From Aquimarina sp. ERC-38 (GTDB lineage: Bacteria; Bacteroidota; Bacteroidia; Flavobacteriales; Flavobacteriaceae), in the NCBI RefSeq assembly GCF_026222555.1, contig NZ_CP098511.1:2647501-2711500 (forward strand): a DNA stretch of 64,000 nucleotides, written 5' to 3'. The first letter of the stretch is position 1. Each line of letters starts with the position of its first letter. The notes under the pieces were generated by a model. The model did not search any database and was not told the DNA's origin. It saw only the letters and a list, made by a program, of their open reading frames with translations. The translations under genes and the position numbers were made by a program. Shown in pieces: positions 17,904 to 25,590 of this stretch.

Positions 17904-20348
17904 TTATTTTTTTCCAACCCGGATAATATCTGCAAAAATACCCGAAGCAGTTACCGCAGCACCTGCACCTGCACCTTTTACCAGTAAAGGTTGTTTTGGA
18001 TAACGGTCTGTAAAGAATAAGACAATATTGTCACTACCTTCCAGGTTATAAAACGGATGGTCTGTCGGTATCTGTTGGATTCCTACCTTTGCTTTTCCGT
18101 TTTCAAACTGTGCTACGTACTTTAACCTACAATTATTTTTATTAGCAGCATCTAGTAAACCTTTAAAATGCGGTTCACTCTCTTTAACCATTTCTAGAAA
18201 TGAAGCTACGTCCGGAGTATCTAAGCTGCCTTCGGGTAGGAAAGAATCATTACTAATATCTTCCAGTTCCATATGATACCCACTCTCACGAGCCAAAATT
18301 AAGATTTTTCTGGCTACGTCAATCCCACTCAGGTCAATTCTGGGATCTGGTTCGGTAAAGCCTTCTTCCTGAGCTTGTTTTACAATATCGTAAAAAGAAA
18401 TCCCTTCCTTAAAATTATTAAAGATAAAGTTTAAACTACCCGAGAGTACCGCCTGTATTTTATGGACGTTATCCCCGGATACCATCAGGTTATTAAGGGT
18501 GTCAATAATAGGTAAACCTGCTCCGACATTAGTTTCGTACAGAAAGGAAGCATTGTATTTCCTAGAGAGGTTTTGCAGGTTTTCATAATTCTCATAAGCA
18601 TCTGCACAGGCGATTTTGTTACAGGTGACCACTGCCATACTCTCTGCCAGGTAATTTTTATAAACCATGGCAATGTCAGGATTTGCAGTATTATCTACAA
18701 AAATAGAATTACGAATATTCATCTCTTTGGCTCGGTTAAAAAACAGGTCTGCATTTGCTTTTTCTCCAGTAGCTAAAGTTTTCTGCCAGGTATCCAGGGC
18801 AATACCTTTATCGTCAAAAATCATAGTCCTGGAATTTGACATACCCACCACCCGTATTTTTAAGCGTAGTTTTTCCTTTAAATAAGACTTTTGCTGCTGT
18901 ATTTGTTCAATTAGTTTGCTACCTACGTTTCCAACCCCGGTGATAAAAAGATTAAGTTGTTTTGACTTTACTTCAAAAAATTCTTCATGAAGTACATTCA
19001 GTGCTTTTTTAATATCCTTTTTTCCGATAACCACACTAATATTTCGTTCCGAAGCTCCTTGCGCGATAGCACGAATATTAACGTTGTTTTTACCCAGGGT
19101 GCTAAACATTTTTCCGCTGATTCCCTGGTGGTGGTACATATGATCTCCGACCAGGGCTACAATAGCAACATCATCTTCAATAATTACCGGTTCCAGGATA
19201 CTTTTATTAATCTCAAATTCAAATACGTTATCAAGGATAGACTTTGCCTTTTGGCAATCCATAGTAGCAACTGCCAGGCAAATCGAATGTTCTGAAGAGG
19301 CTTGAGTAATTAAAATTACATTAATATCAGCAAGGAATAAAGCTTCAAATATCCTCTTAGAAAAACCTGGAATTCCCACCATGCCGCTTCCTTCAATGGA
19401 GAGCAGGCAAACATCTTCAATATGACTTATTCCGGTAACCGGTATGGATGCAGTATTTTTTTCTTTAGTGATCAGCGTTCCTTTTTCATCCGGTTGAAAC
19501 GTATTTTTTATATAAATCGGAATATTTTTTTCTAATACCGGATGGATAGTGGGTGGATAAATTACCTTAGCCCCAAAATGTGACAATTCCATCGCTTCCT
19601 GATAAGAAAGGTGGGGGATAGGCTTTGCTTGCTTAACCAAACGGGGGTTTGCAGTATACATCCCACTTACATCCGTCCAAATTTGTAATTCTTTAGCATT
19701 AACTACAGCAGCAAGGATCGCAGCAGTAAAATCAGATCCGCCCCGACCTAAGGTGGTAGGTTCTCCATCTTGTGTGGTTGCTACAAAACCGGGAAATAGA
19801 AAAACTTCCTTCTTTTCTTCCTGTAATAAGGTAGTAATTGATTCCTGAACTTTAGGATAATCAATACTGATTTTAGAAGAAGGAACCGTAAAGATATGTT
19901 TACGGCTATCTTGTAAAGAAACATCTGTTTTCTGTACCACCGCGGCTTCTGCAATAATGTATGAAGATAGTAATTCTCCGTACCCGGAAAGTACGGCTTC
20001 TGTTTTAGCAGAAAATTCTTTAAGCAAAAAAATACCTTCACATAAGGATTCCAGACGATTTAAGTCCGCCTTGATTTTGCTGATAATTCTGCTTTGCGTA
20101 GCAACCGGAATGAGTTCTTTAACGGTTTCCATATGTTTCGACTCGATGGTAGCAAGGGTTTTTTTATATGACTCATCATTTTGAGAAGCCTGCTGACCTG
20201 CGGTTAGCAGAAGATCGGTAATTCCGCCTAGGGCAGATACCACAACAAGAACTGATTCTTGTTGTGCAGCATGCTTTATAATTTGAATTACCTTATTGAT
20301 ATTAGTTGCATTCGCAACAGAAGAACCTCCGAATTTGAGAACGTTCAT
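17904..20348 (-). CDS. thrA: Bifunctional aspartokinase / homoserine dehydrogenase I
   Basis: 814 residues, the normal length for fused ThrA. N-terminal aspartokinase: VLKFGGSSVA (4-13), TLGRGGSDFTAAILAA, then two ACT domains (about 310-455: ISHIEDVCLLSIEGSGM, VALVGDHMYHHQGISGKMF) that usually bind threonine for feedback control. C-terminal homoserine dehydrogenase: LFITGVGNVGSKLIEQI (NAD(P) site, about 464-480), CNKIACADAYENY, YETNVGAGLPIIDTLNNL, LSGSLNFIFNNF and GFTEPDPRIDLSGIDVARK. Catalyses the first and third steps from aspartate toward threonine/methionine. First gene of the operon; a threonine-rich short frame upstream is listed separately. Confidence 0.97.
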   Translation of the reverse strand: MNVLKFGGSSVANATNINKVIQIIKHAAQQESVLVVVSALGGITDLLLTAGQQASQNDESYKKTLATIESKHMETVKELIPVATQSRIISKIKADLNRLESLCEGIFLLKEFSAKTEAVLSGYGELLSSYIIAEAAVVQKTDVSLQDSRKHIFTVPSSKISIDYPKVQESITTLLQEEKKEVFLFPGFVATTQDGEPTTLGRGGSDFTAAILAAVVNAKELQIWTDVSGMYTANPRLVKQAKPIPHLSYQEAMELSHFGAKVIYPPTIHPVLEKNIPIYIKNTFQPDEKGTLITKEKNTASIPVTGISHIEDVCLLSIEGSGMVGIPGFSKRIFEALFLADINVILITQASSEHSICLAVATMDCQKAKSILDNVFEFEINKSILEPVIIEDDVAIVALVGDHMYHHQGISGKMFSTLGKNNVNIRAIAQGASERNISVVIGKKDIKKALNVLHEEFFEVKSKQLNLFITGVGNVGSKLIEQIQQQKSYLKEKLRLKIRVVGMSNSRTMIFDDKGIALDTWQKTLATGEKANADLFFNRAKEMNIRNSIFVDNTANPDIAMVYKNYLAESMAVVTCNKIACADAYENYENLQNLSRKYNASFLYETNVGAGLPIIDTLNNLMVSGDNVHKIQAVLSGSLNFIFNNFKEGISFYDIVKQAQEEGFTEPDPRIDLSGIDVARKILILARESGYHMELEDISNDSFLPEGSLDTPDVASFLEMVKESEPHFKGLLDAANKNNCRLKYVAQFENGKAKVGIQQIPTDHPFYNLEGSDNIVLFFTDRYPKQPLLVKGAGAGAAVTASGIFADIIRVGKK

Positions 20349-20423
20349 AAATTTTATTTTGTGATTACTAATATATCGAAATTACCATGATTCGAATTTA
20401 TACCGTTTGCAAAAGAATAATAA

Positions 20424-20540
20424 TTAAAAATAACCCCTAAGGGTACCGGTAGTATTAGTTAAAAAATTTAAAAACAGAGATACCGTATGAGAAGAATAAA
20501 ATTGATATAAATGGATTTTTTTACCCTGTTTAGTTGACAT
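20424..20540 (-). promoter_or_regulatory. Possible threonine-rich leader peptide / attenuator of the thr operon
   Basis: A 38-codon frame, ATG at 20540 and TAA ending at 20424, 75 bp before thrA. Its C-terminus reads LTNTTGTLRGYF, with four Thr codons in six. The Thr codons run directly into a small hairpin (ACCC-TTAG-GGGT) followed by TATTTTTAATT. This layout resembles amino-acid attenuators, but the hairpin stem is only four to five bp and no competing antiterminator is obvious. Treat as a hypothesis. Confidence 0.28.
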
Positions 20541-20671
20541 TTTTAAAATGTATGGTTAAAGGTCAAATGTATTGATTTTTATTTTTGAATAAGACTAAAT
20601 GAAAACTTATCTTTCCTTTTTTATTGATTACTCAACATAATAGTCATTCCGTTAAATAATTCTTAAAATAC

Positions 20672-22186
20672 ATGAAGATCTTTTCCACCGATCAAATTAA
20701 AAAGTTAGACTTAATTACCATAGAAAAACAGAAAATCAAGAGTACTGATTTGATGGAACGTGCTGCCACCCGTTTATTTGATGCCATTCACGATAAACTA
20801 CAAAATGCCAGTATCCCTATACACATATTTTGCGGTCTGGGAAATAACGGAGGAGACGGTTTGGTTTTAGCCAGGTTGCTTCAAAATCATGGATATAGCA
20901 TACATACGTACATTGTCAACTTTAGTGATAACAGGTCTGCGGATTTTTTAGTGAACTATGGTCGATTAAAAGAAATTTCGGAACAATGGCCTATACAAAT
21001 TAAGTCAAAAGATGATTTTCCTAAAATTCCGGCTAAAGATTTAGTCATAGACGCTATTTTTGGTATTGGTCTAAATCGTCCGCCGGTACCCTGGGTTTCT
21101 GAATTAATAACTTATATTAATAGTTTAAAATGTTTTACTATTAGTATTGATGTGCCTTCCGGGTTATACGTAGATGTTGCTACTCCTACGGATGCTAAGG
21201 TAATAGGAGCCTCTGTGGTACTTACTTTTCAAACCCCAAAGCTTGTTTTTTACCTTCCGGAAACCGGAAAATATATCCAGGAATTAGAAGTACTGGACAT
21301 TGAACTGGATAAGGAAGAAATTCAAAAAACCAAAGGAATCGCACATCTTTTAGGTAAAAACGAAGTTTTAGCTTTATATCAACCCCGTTTTAAGTTTGAC
21401 CATAAAGGCAATTACGGTCACTGTCTACTTATAGGAGGCAGTTACGGGATGATTGGAAGTATCAGTTTAACCACTGAAGCAGCACTTAGGGTGGGAAGTG
21501 GGCTGGTAACTGCTTACATACCTGGTTGCGGATACAATATATTACAAACCAAAGTACCGGAAGCCATGGTTATTACGGATACGGATAAAGAAAAGATTAC
21601 ATCCCTGGATCAAGCAGAGGGGTATAAGGTAGTTGGAATCGGCATGGGTATGGGAACACATCCAACTACTAAAAGAGCATTTTCACAATTTTTGAAGACC
21701 TATCAAGGGAAGCTGGTCGTTGATGCAGACGCTATTAATTTGTTGGCAGAACATAAAGAACTATGTGCGGAATTACCTAAGGAAACGGTATTAACCCCAC
21801 ATCCGGGTGAGTTAAGAAGATTAATTGGTGAATGGAAAGATGATTTTGAAAAGATAGCTCTGGTAAAAGCTTTTTCAAAAAAATATAATTGTATTGTAGT
21901 TATTAAGGGAGCGCATACCCTGACCATTTTTAAAGAAGAAGTGTATATAAATACCACCGGTAATCCGGGAATGGCTACTGCTGGTAGTGGTGATGTGCTT
22001 ACCGGAATAATCACAGGTTTGATTGCTCAAAACTATGATCCGCTAATTGCTGCCGTATTTGGGGTTTATTTACATGGATTGGCAGGTGATCTTGGGGTAG
22101 AAAAATGGGGGTATCAGGCATTACTGGCTCGTAATCTTGTCTTAAATATCGGACCTGCGTACCTGTCTCTCTTTCAAAAAACGTAA
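20672..22186 (+). CDS. nnrDE: Bifunctional NAD(P)H-hydrate epimerase / ADP-dependent NAD(P)H-hydrate dehydratase
   Basis: 504 residues. N-terminal epimerase (YjeF_N, 1 to about 215): MKIFSTDQIKKLDLITIEKQ, FCGLGNNGGDGLVLARLL, LVIDAIFGIGLNRP, SIDVPSGL. C-terminal dehydratase (YjeF_C, about 225-504): HKGNYGHCLLIGGSYGMIGS, GIGMGMGTH, LVVDADAINLLA, VLTPHPGELRRL, TTGNPGMATAGSGDVLTGII. Together they repair damaged NAD(P)H hydrates. Cytosolic. It is divergent from thrA and followed by a lipoprotein gene 111 bp later. Confidence 0.95.
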   Translation: MKIFSTDQIKKLDLITIEKQKIKSTDLMERAATRLFDAIHDKLQNASIPIHIFCGLGNNGGDGLVLARLLQNHGYSIHTYIVNFSDNRSADFLVNYGRLKEISEQWPIQIKSKDDFPKIPAKDLVIDAIFGIGLNRPPVPWVSELITYINSLKCFTISIDVPSGLYVDVATPTDAKVIGASVVLTFQTPKLVFYLPETGKYIQELEVLDIELDKEEIQKTKGIAHLLGKNEVLALYQPRFKFDHKGNYGHCLLIGGSYGMIGSISLTTEAALRVGSGLVTAYIPGCGYNILQTKVPEAMVITDTDKEKITSLDQAEGYKVVGIGMGMGTHPTTKRAFSQFLKTYQGKLVVDADAINLLAEHKELCAELPKETVLTPHPGELRRLIGEWKDDFEKIALVKAFSKKYNCIVVIKGAHTLTIFKEEVYINTTGNPGMATAGSGDVLTGIITGLIAQNYDPLIAAVFGVYLHGLAGDLGVEKWGYQALLARNLVLNIGPAYLSLFQKT

Positions 22187-22297
22187 GGTAAATCAATAAT
22201 TTATGTTAGATATAGGATTAAATATGTAATTAATCCGTTAAAATGTAGTTATGATAACAAAGTTTTGGTAATTTTAAACTTTAAAATATAATAAGCA

Positions 22298-23179
22298 ATG
22301 AAAATAACAAACAAATTGATAGCAACCACCATGGCTGCTTTAGGACTGCTGGGAGCTACTTCATGCTCCGGTGATGATGACGGAGCGCCTACCGCACAAC
22401 TTACTATGAAGGTGGTAGGATTACAAGAACTTACTAATGGTGCAAGATATGAAGGATGGATTATTGTAAATGGAGAGCCAGTGTCTACAGGTTCTTTTAC
22501 CAGTACTTCACCTGATCAAACCTTTACTGTTAATGCTGCCCAATTGGAAGAAGCTACGGAATTTGTACTTTCTATTGAATCTGATAATGATCCGGCACCT
22601 TCTGATAGCAAGTTGTTATCTGGTCGTTTTAACGACGCTAAAACTGCTAGAGTTGGAATAACCGAAGTTGTTGGGAATCTAGATGCTGTTTCCGGGCAAT
22701 TCGTATTAGCTTCTCCTACGGATAATAGTGTTAACCCTATGAATAACGATGAAAACGGAATCTGGTTTATGAATCCGAATAATGGTAGTCCAACTGCCGG
22801 ATTGAATTTGCCAGAATTACAACAAGGTTGGCAATACGAAGGCTGGGTAGAATTTGAAGGAAACTTGGTAAGTACCGGAAAATTTAATTCGGTTTCCGGT
22901 AGTGATTTGGCTTCTCCTTTTAGTGGAAATGATCCTGCACCTCCATTCCCTGGTGAAGATTTCTTAAACAGTGCTCCGGCGGGGCTTACGTTTCCGGATG
23001 ATGGTGATGTAAGGGGAAAAAGGGTTTTTATTTCTATAGAGCCTAATCCGGATTATGATCAGGCAGGTGCTTTTTTTGTTAGACCTTTAACAGGTATGGC
23101 AGAACAACAATTAGCACCTAATACTACAGATTTAGATCAAACAGCGTCTGATCCTTTTGGTACGGTAACTCGTCCTTAA
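22298..23179 (+). CDS. Lipoprotein with two RskA-like repeats
   Basis: 293 residues. Signal peptide ending in LGATSC (Cys23) with SGDDDG after it: a lipoprotein, and acidic residues behind the Cys fit surface export in Bacteroidota. Two similar segments follow: YEGWIIVNGEPVSTGSF at about 51-67 and YEGWVEFEGNLVSTGKF at about 180-196, each with a later ..LSIESDNDPAP / ..ISIEPNPDYD strand. The pattern (W at the strand, PVS-G-F, then a V/I-S-I-E-P strand) is like the C-terminal domain of anti-sigma-K factor RskA, without any cytoplasmic or membrane part. The resemblance is by eye only. A strong terminator follows 25 bp after the stop. Function unknown. Confidence 0.7.
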   Translation: MKITNKLIATTMAALGLLGATSCSGDDDGAPTAQLTMKVVGLQELTNGARYEGWIIVNGEPVSTGSFTSTSPDQTFTVNAAQLEEATEFVLSIESDNDPAPSDSKLLSGRFNDAKTARVGITEVVGNLDAVSGQFVLASPTDNSVNPMNNDENGIWFMNPNNGSPTAGLNLPELQQGWQYEGWVEFEGNLVSTGKFNSVSGSDLASPFSGNDPAPPFPGEDFLNSAPAGLTFPDDGDVRGKRVFISIEPNPDYDQAGAFFVRPLTGMAEQQLAPNTTDLDQTASDPFGTVTRP

Positions 23180-23203
23180 TAATAAATAAAGCATAATTTT
23201 TAT

Positions 23204-23240
23204 AAAACTACCTGAAGGTGTTGCTTTCAGGTAGTTTTTT
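23204..23240 (+). terminator. Rho-independent terminator of the lipoprotein gene
   Basis: 13-bp perfect stem (23204-23216 with 23226-23238), 9-nt loop, stem 3' arm ending in T4 and followed by two more T. Also usable for the convergent gene since the 5' arm starts with A4. Confidence 0.88.
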
Positions 23241-23285
23241 AGTTCTGGAAAACAGTAATTAACTTATGTTTTACTGACTAGGTTA

Positions 23286-23666
23286 TTAGTTTCTCTCTTC
23301 AACCATCACATCCATTACCGTTGCGGTAGAATCACAATTTTTTATACGAATGGCAATTACGTCCTTCTTAGGGGTTCCTTCTATATAATACACTTTGCAT
23401 CCCGTTGTACGGGTGTCACTTTTACTAAAGTCAACCTCCCCTTCTTTTAATAGATAAGTAATTATACTGGTATCTATAGCAGTAGTAGACATCATACTTA
23501 AGACTTCCGGTTTTATTATTCTCTCTTTTAAGCGAAGGTCTTTTAACACCCTGGCATTCGGGCCGTAGTCAAAAGTTGTGTTCTTGGCAGCCCAAATGTA
23601 GTAGACAATTCCGCTACCTACTAAAAAACCAATTAGGTAGTAGAGTATTCGATACGATTGTTTCAA
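23286..23666 (-). CDS. DUF4258-type membrane-anchored protein
   Basis: 126 residues. One N-terminal membrane segment (ILYYLIGFLVGSGIVYYIWAA) and a periplasmic domain: YGPNARVLKDLRLKER, IDTSIITYLLKEGEVDFSKSDT, CKVYYIEG, VIAIRIKNCDSTATVMDVM. This matches flavobacterial DUF4258 proteins commonly found after alanine dehydrogenase, as here (19-bp gap on the same strand). Function unknown. Anchor confident; family name from memory. Confidence 0.7.
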   Translation of the reverse strand: MKQSYRILYYLIGFLVGSGIVYYIWAAKNTTFDYGPNARVLKDLRLKERIIKPEVLSMMSTTAIDTSIITYLLKEGEVDFSKSDTRTTGCKVYYIEGTPKKDVIAIRIKNCDSTATVMDVMVEERN

Positions 23667-23685
23667 AATAGGATAGAATTAAGGC

Positions 23686-24885
23686 TTATAAAATCAATAA
23701 ATTGATATCTCGGTACATTAAGTCAAACCATTCGGCAATAGAGCGATTGGTTAAGATTCCGTGGTAATAATACAACCCGTTTTTTAATCCTTTATCAAAA
23801 CGTACTGCATTTTCAATACCACCTTCATCTGCAATTTGAAGTAAGTACGGTGTAAAAATGTTACTAATTGAGATAGAAGAAGTTTTAGCGTATCTCGAAG
23901 GAATATTAGGTACACAATAGTGAACTACTCCATGCTTAACAAAAGTTGGCTGATCGTGCGAAGTAATCTCACTGGTTTCAAAACAGCCCCCCATATCAAT
24001 ACTGACGTCAATAATAACCGCACCGGTTTTCATGTGTTCGACCATGGTTTCAGATACCAGGATTGGAGAACGGTCTTTTCCTCTTACCGCACCTATCACC
24101 ACGTCACATCGTCGTAGGGCTTTCTTTAAGTTTTTAGGTTGAATAGTTGAAGTATATAAAGGACGTCCGGCACTCGTCTGGATACACCGCAACTTGGTAA
24201 TGGAATTATCAAAAACTTTAACGTTGGCGCCTAAACCAATAGCCGATCTTACGGCAAATTCACCTACGGTTCCCGCCCCAATAATAACTACTTCTACCGG
24301 AGGTACTCCGCTAATATTACCCATCATTAACCCGTTTCCTTTCTGCGCACTACTCATCAGTTCGGCGGCAATCAGAACTGCGGCGGTTCCTGCGATTTCA
24401 CTTAACGCCCTTACGGCAGGATACGTTCCATCGCTATCCCGGATAAACTCAAACCCCATGGCGGTAATCCGCTTTTTAGCCAATTCGTGAAAAAAAGCCT
24501 TAGATTGTGTTTTTAACTGTAAAGCTGAAATCAAAACGGCTTGTGGGTTTACCATTTTCATTTCATCCAGAGAGGGAGGCTCGACCTTTAATAAAATCGG
24601 GCACCCGAATACTTTTGCTGTGTCGTTGGTAATTTCAGCGCCAGCCTCGCTATATTCCCGATCGGTAAAACTGGCGTTAATCCCGGCATTTGTTTCTATC
24701 ATCACCCGGTGCCCGTGTGCCGTGAGTGCAGCAACCGCATCCGGAGTTAAACAAACCCGCTTTTCCTGATAGCTGGTTTCTTTAGGAATACCAATAAATA
24801 ATTTTCCTTTTTTCGGAAGGATTTCTAAGGTCTCTTCCTGGGGTAATAATTCAGCTTTTGTAAATGGGGAAGTCGGCTTTGTCAT
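23686..24885 (-). CDS. ald: Alanine dehydrogenase
   Basis: 399 residues. FIGIPKETSYQEKRVCLTPDAVAALTAHGHRVMIETNAG is the family start; VVIIGAGTVGEFAVRSAIGLGANVKVFD is the NAD-binding Rossmann motif (about 200-228); VIIDVSIDMGGCFETSE and HYCVPNIPSRYAKTSS follow. Reversibly oxidises L-alanine to pyruvate and ammonia. The N-terminus has an extra 20-25 residue extension (MTKPTSPFTKAELLPQEE) relative to the classic enzymes, common in flavobacteria. Operon with the DUF4258 gene. Confidence 0.93.
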   Translation of the reverse strand: MTKPTSPFTKAELLPQEETLEILPKKGKLFIGIPKETSYQEKRVCLTPDAVAALTAHGHRVMIETNAGINASFTDREYSEAGAEITNDTAKVFGCPILLKVEPPSLDEMKMVNPQAVLISALQLKTQSKAFFHELAKKRITAMGFEFIRDSDGTYPAVRALSEIAGTAAVLIAAELMSSAQKGNGLMMGNISGVPPVEVVIIGAGTVGEFAVRSAIGLGANVKVFDNSITKLRCIQTSAGRPLYTSTIQPKNLKKALRRCDVVIGAVRGKDRSPILVSETMVEHMKTGAVIIDVSIDMGGCFETSEITSHDQPTFVKHGVVHYCVPNIPSRYAKTSSISISNIFTPYLLQIADEGGIENAVRFDKGLKNGLYYYHGILTNRSIAEWFDLMYRDINLLIL

Positions 24886-24962
24886 TCAGTTGTAATTCTA
24901 TTTCAAATTACGAATAAAAAAGCGGACTACACAAATAAAACCAGTGACTCCTCATATATTTT

Positions 24963-25172
24963 CATTAGTTTCCAGTAAAGATTCAAGATCGCTATCGCTT
25001 CTAGAAACAAGAAACAAGACTAATCATTATAGTATTAAAAATCAATATCTACGTTAAAGAATGAATTACCTTTTAAGAAGTAAAAAAGCAACCTCTATAC
25101 ACTTTAAAGTTTGGTATCACCTTATTTTACCATTCTTTACAAACTTTTATTTATTTTAACCGGACACTAATG
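24963..25172 (-). repeat. MITE-like dispersed repeat, copy A (210 bp), overlapping the 3' end of tsaE
   Basis: Bounded by inverted ends: CATTAGTGTCCGGTTAAA (read from 25172 on the minus strand) and, at the far end, CATTAGTTTCCAGTAAAG (24963-24980 on the plus strand). No coding capacity. The same sequence recurs at 34374-34593, 35688-35793, 40318-40546 and, split by an IS, 59377-61203. The left end contains CCAAAC-hairpin plus T-runs that look like a terminator in the element's sense direction, here the same as tsaE. Confidence 0.8.
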
Positions 25173-25590
25173 ATGTATTTTCAATACTTAGTTTACGTAC
25201 ATCCGTTTCTGCTTGATCAATTTTTACCGTAGTAAATTGCTCGGGTAACAGAGGCTTCACTTTGTCCGGCCATTCTATAAAAACCCAGGCATCCTGATAT
25301 AAATACTCCTCAAAACCCATATCCAGCGCTTCGTTTATATCTTTTATTCGGTATAAATCAAAATGAAATATTTTACTATCGGCACCCTGATATTCATTTA
25401 CCAAGGCAAAAGTAGGACTGGAAACGGTATCTTGAGTTCTCAAGGATGTACATAATTGCTTTATCAACGTGGTTTTACCCATTCCCATAGCAGCATCAAA
25501 TAATATAATCTTTGAAGCACTATTCTGAATTATAAAATCAGCTGCGGTCTCTAATTCCGTCAAAGAATATGTAAGCGTATGTACTTTCAA
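25156..25590 (-). CDS. tsaE: tRNA threonylcarbamoyladenosine biosynthesis ATPase TsaE
   Basis: 144 residues. Walker A DAAMGMGKTTLIKQL (about 33-47), SSPTFALVNEYQG, FHFDLYRIKD, GFEEYLYQDAWVFIEWPDKVKPLLPEQ. TsaE is the ATPase of the TsaBDE complex making t6A in tRNA. It follows porX with no gap (stop 27138-25591 unit, start at 25590). The last residues (SLVSG) and the TAA stop are encoded by the inverted end of repeat copy A, so the native C-terminus has probably been replaced; the conserved fold ends earlier, so function is likely kept. Confidence 0.92.
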   Translation of the reverse strand: MKVHTLTYSLTELETAADFIIQNSASKIILFDAAMGMGKTTLIKQLCTSLRTQDTVSSPTFALVNEYQGADSKIFHFDLYRIKDINEALDMGFEEYLYQDAWVFIEWPDKVKPLLPEQFTTVKIDQAETDVRKLSIENTSLVSG

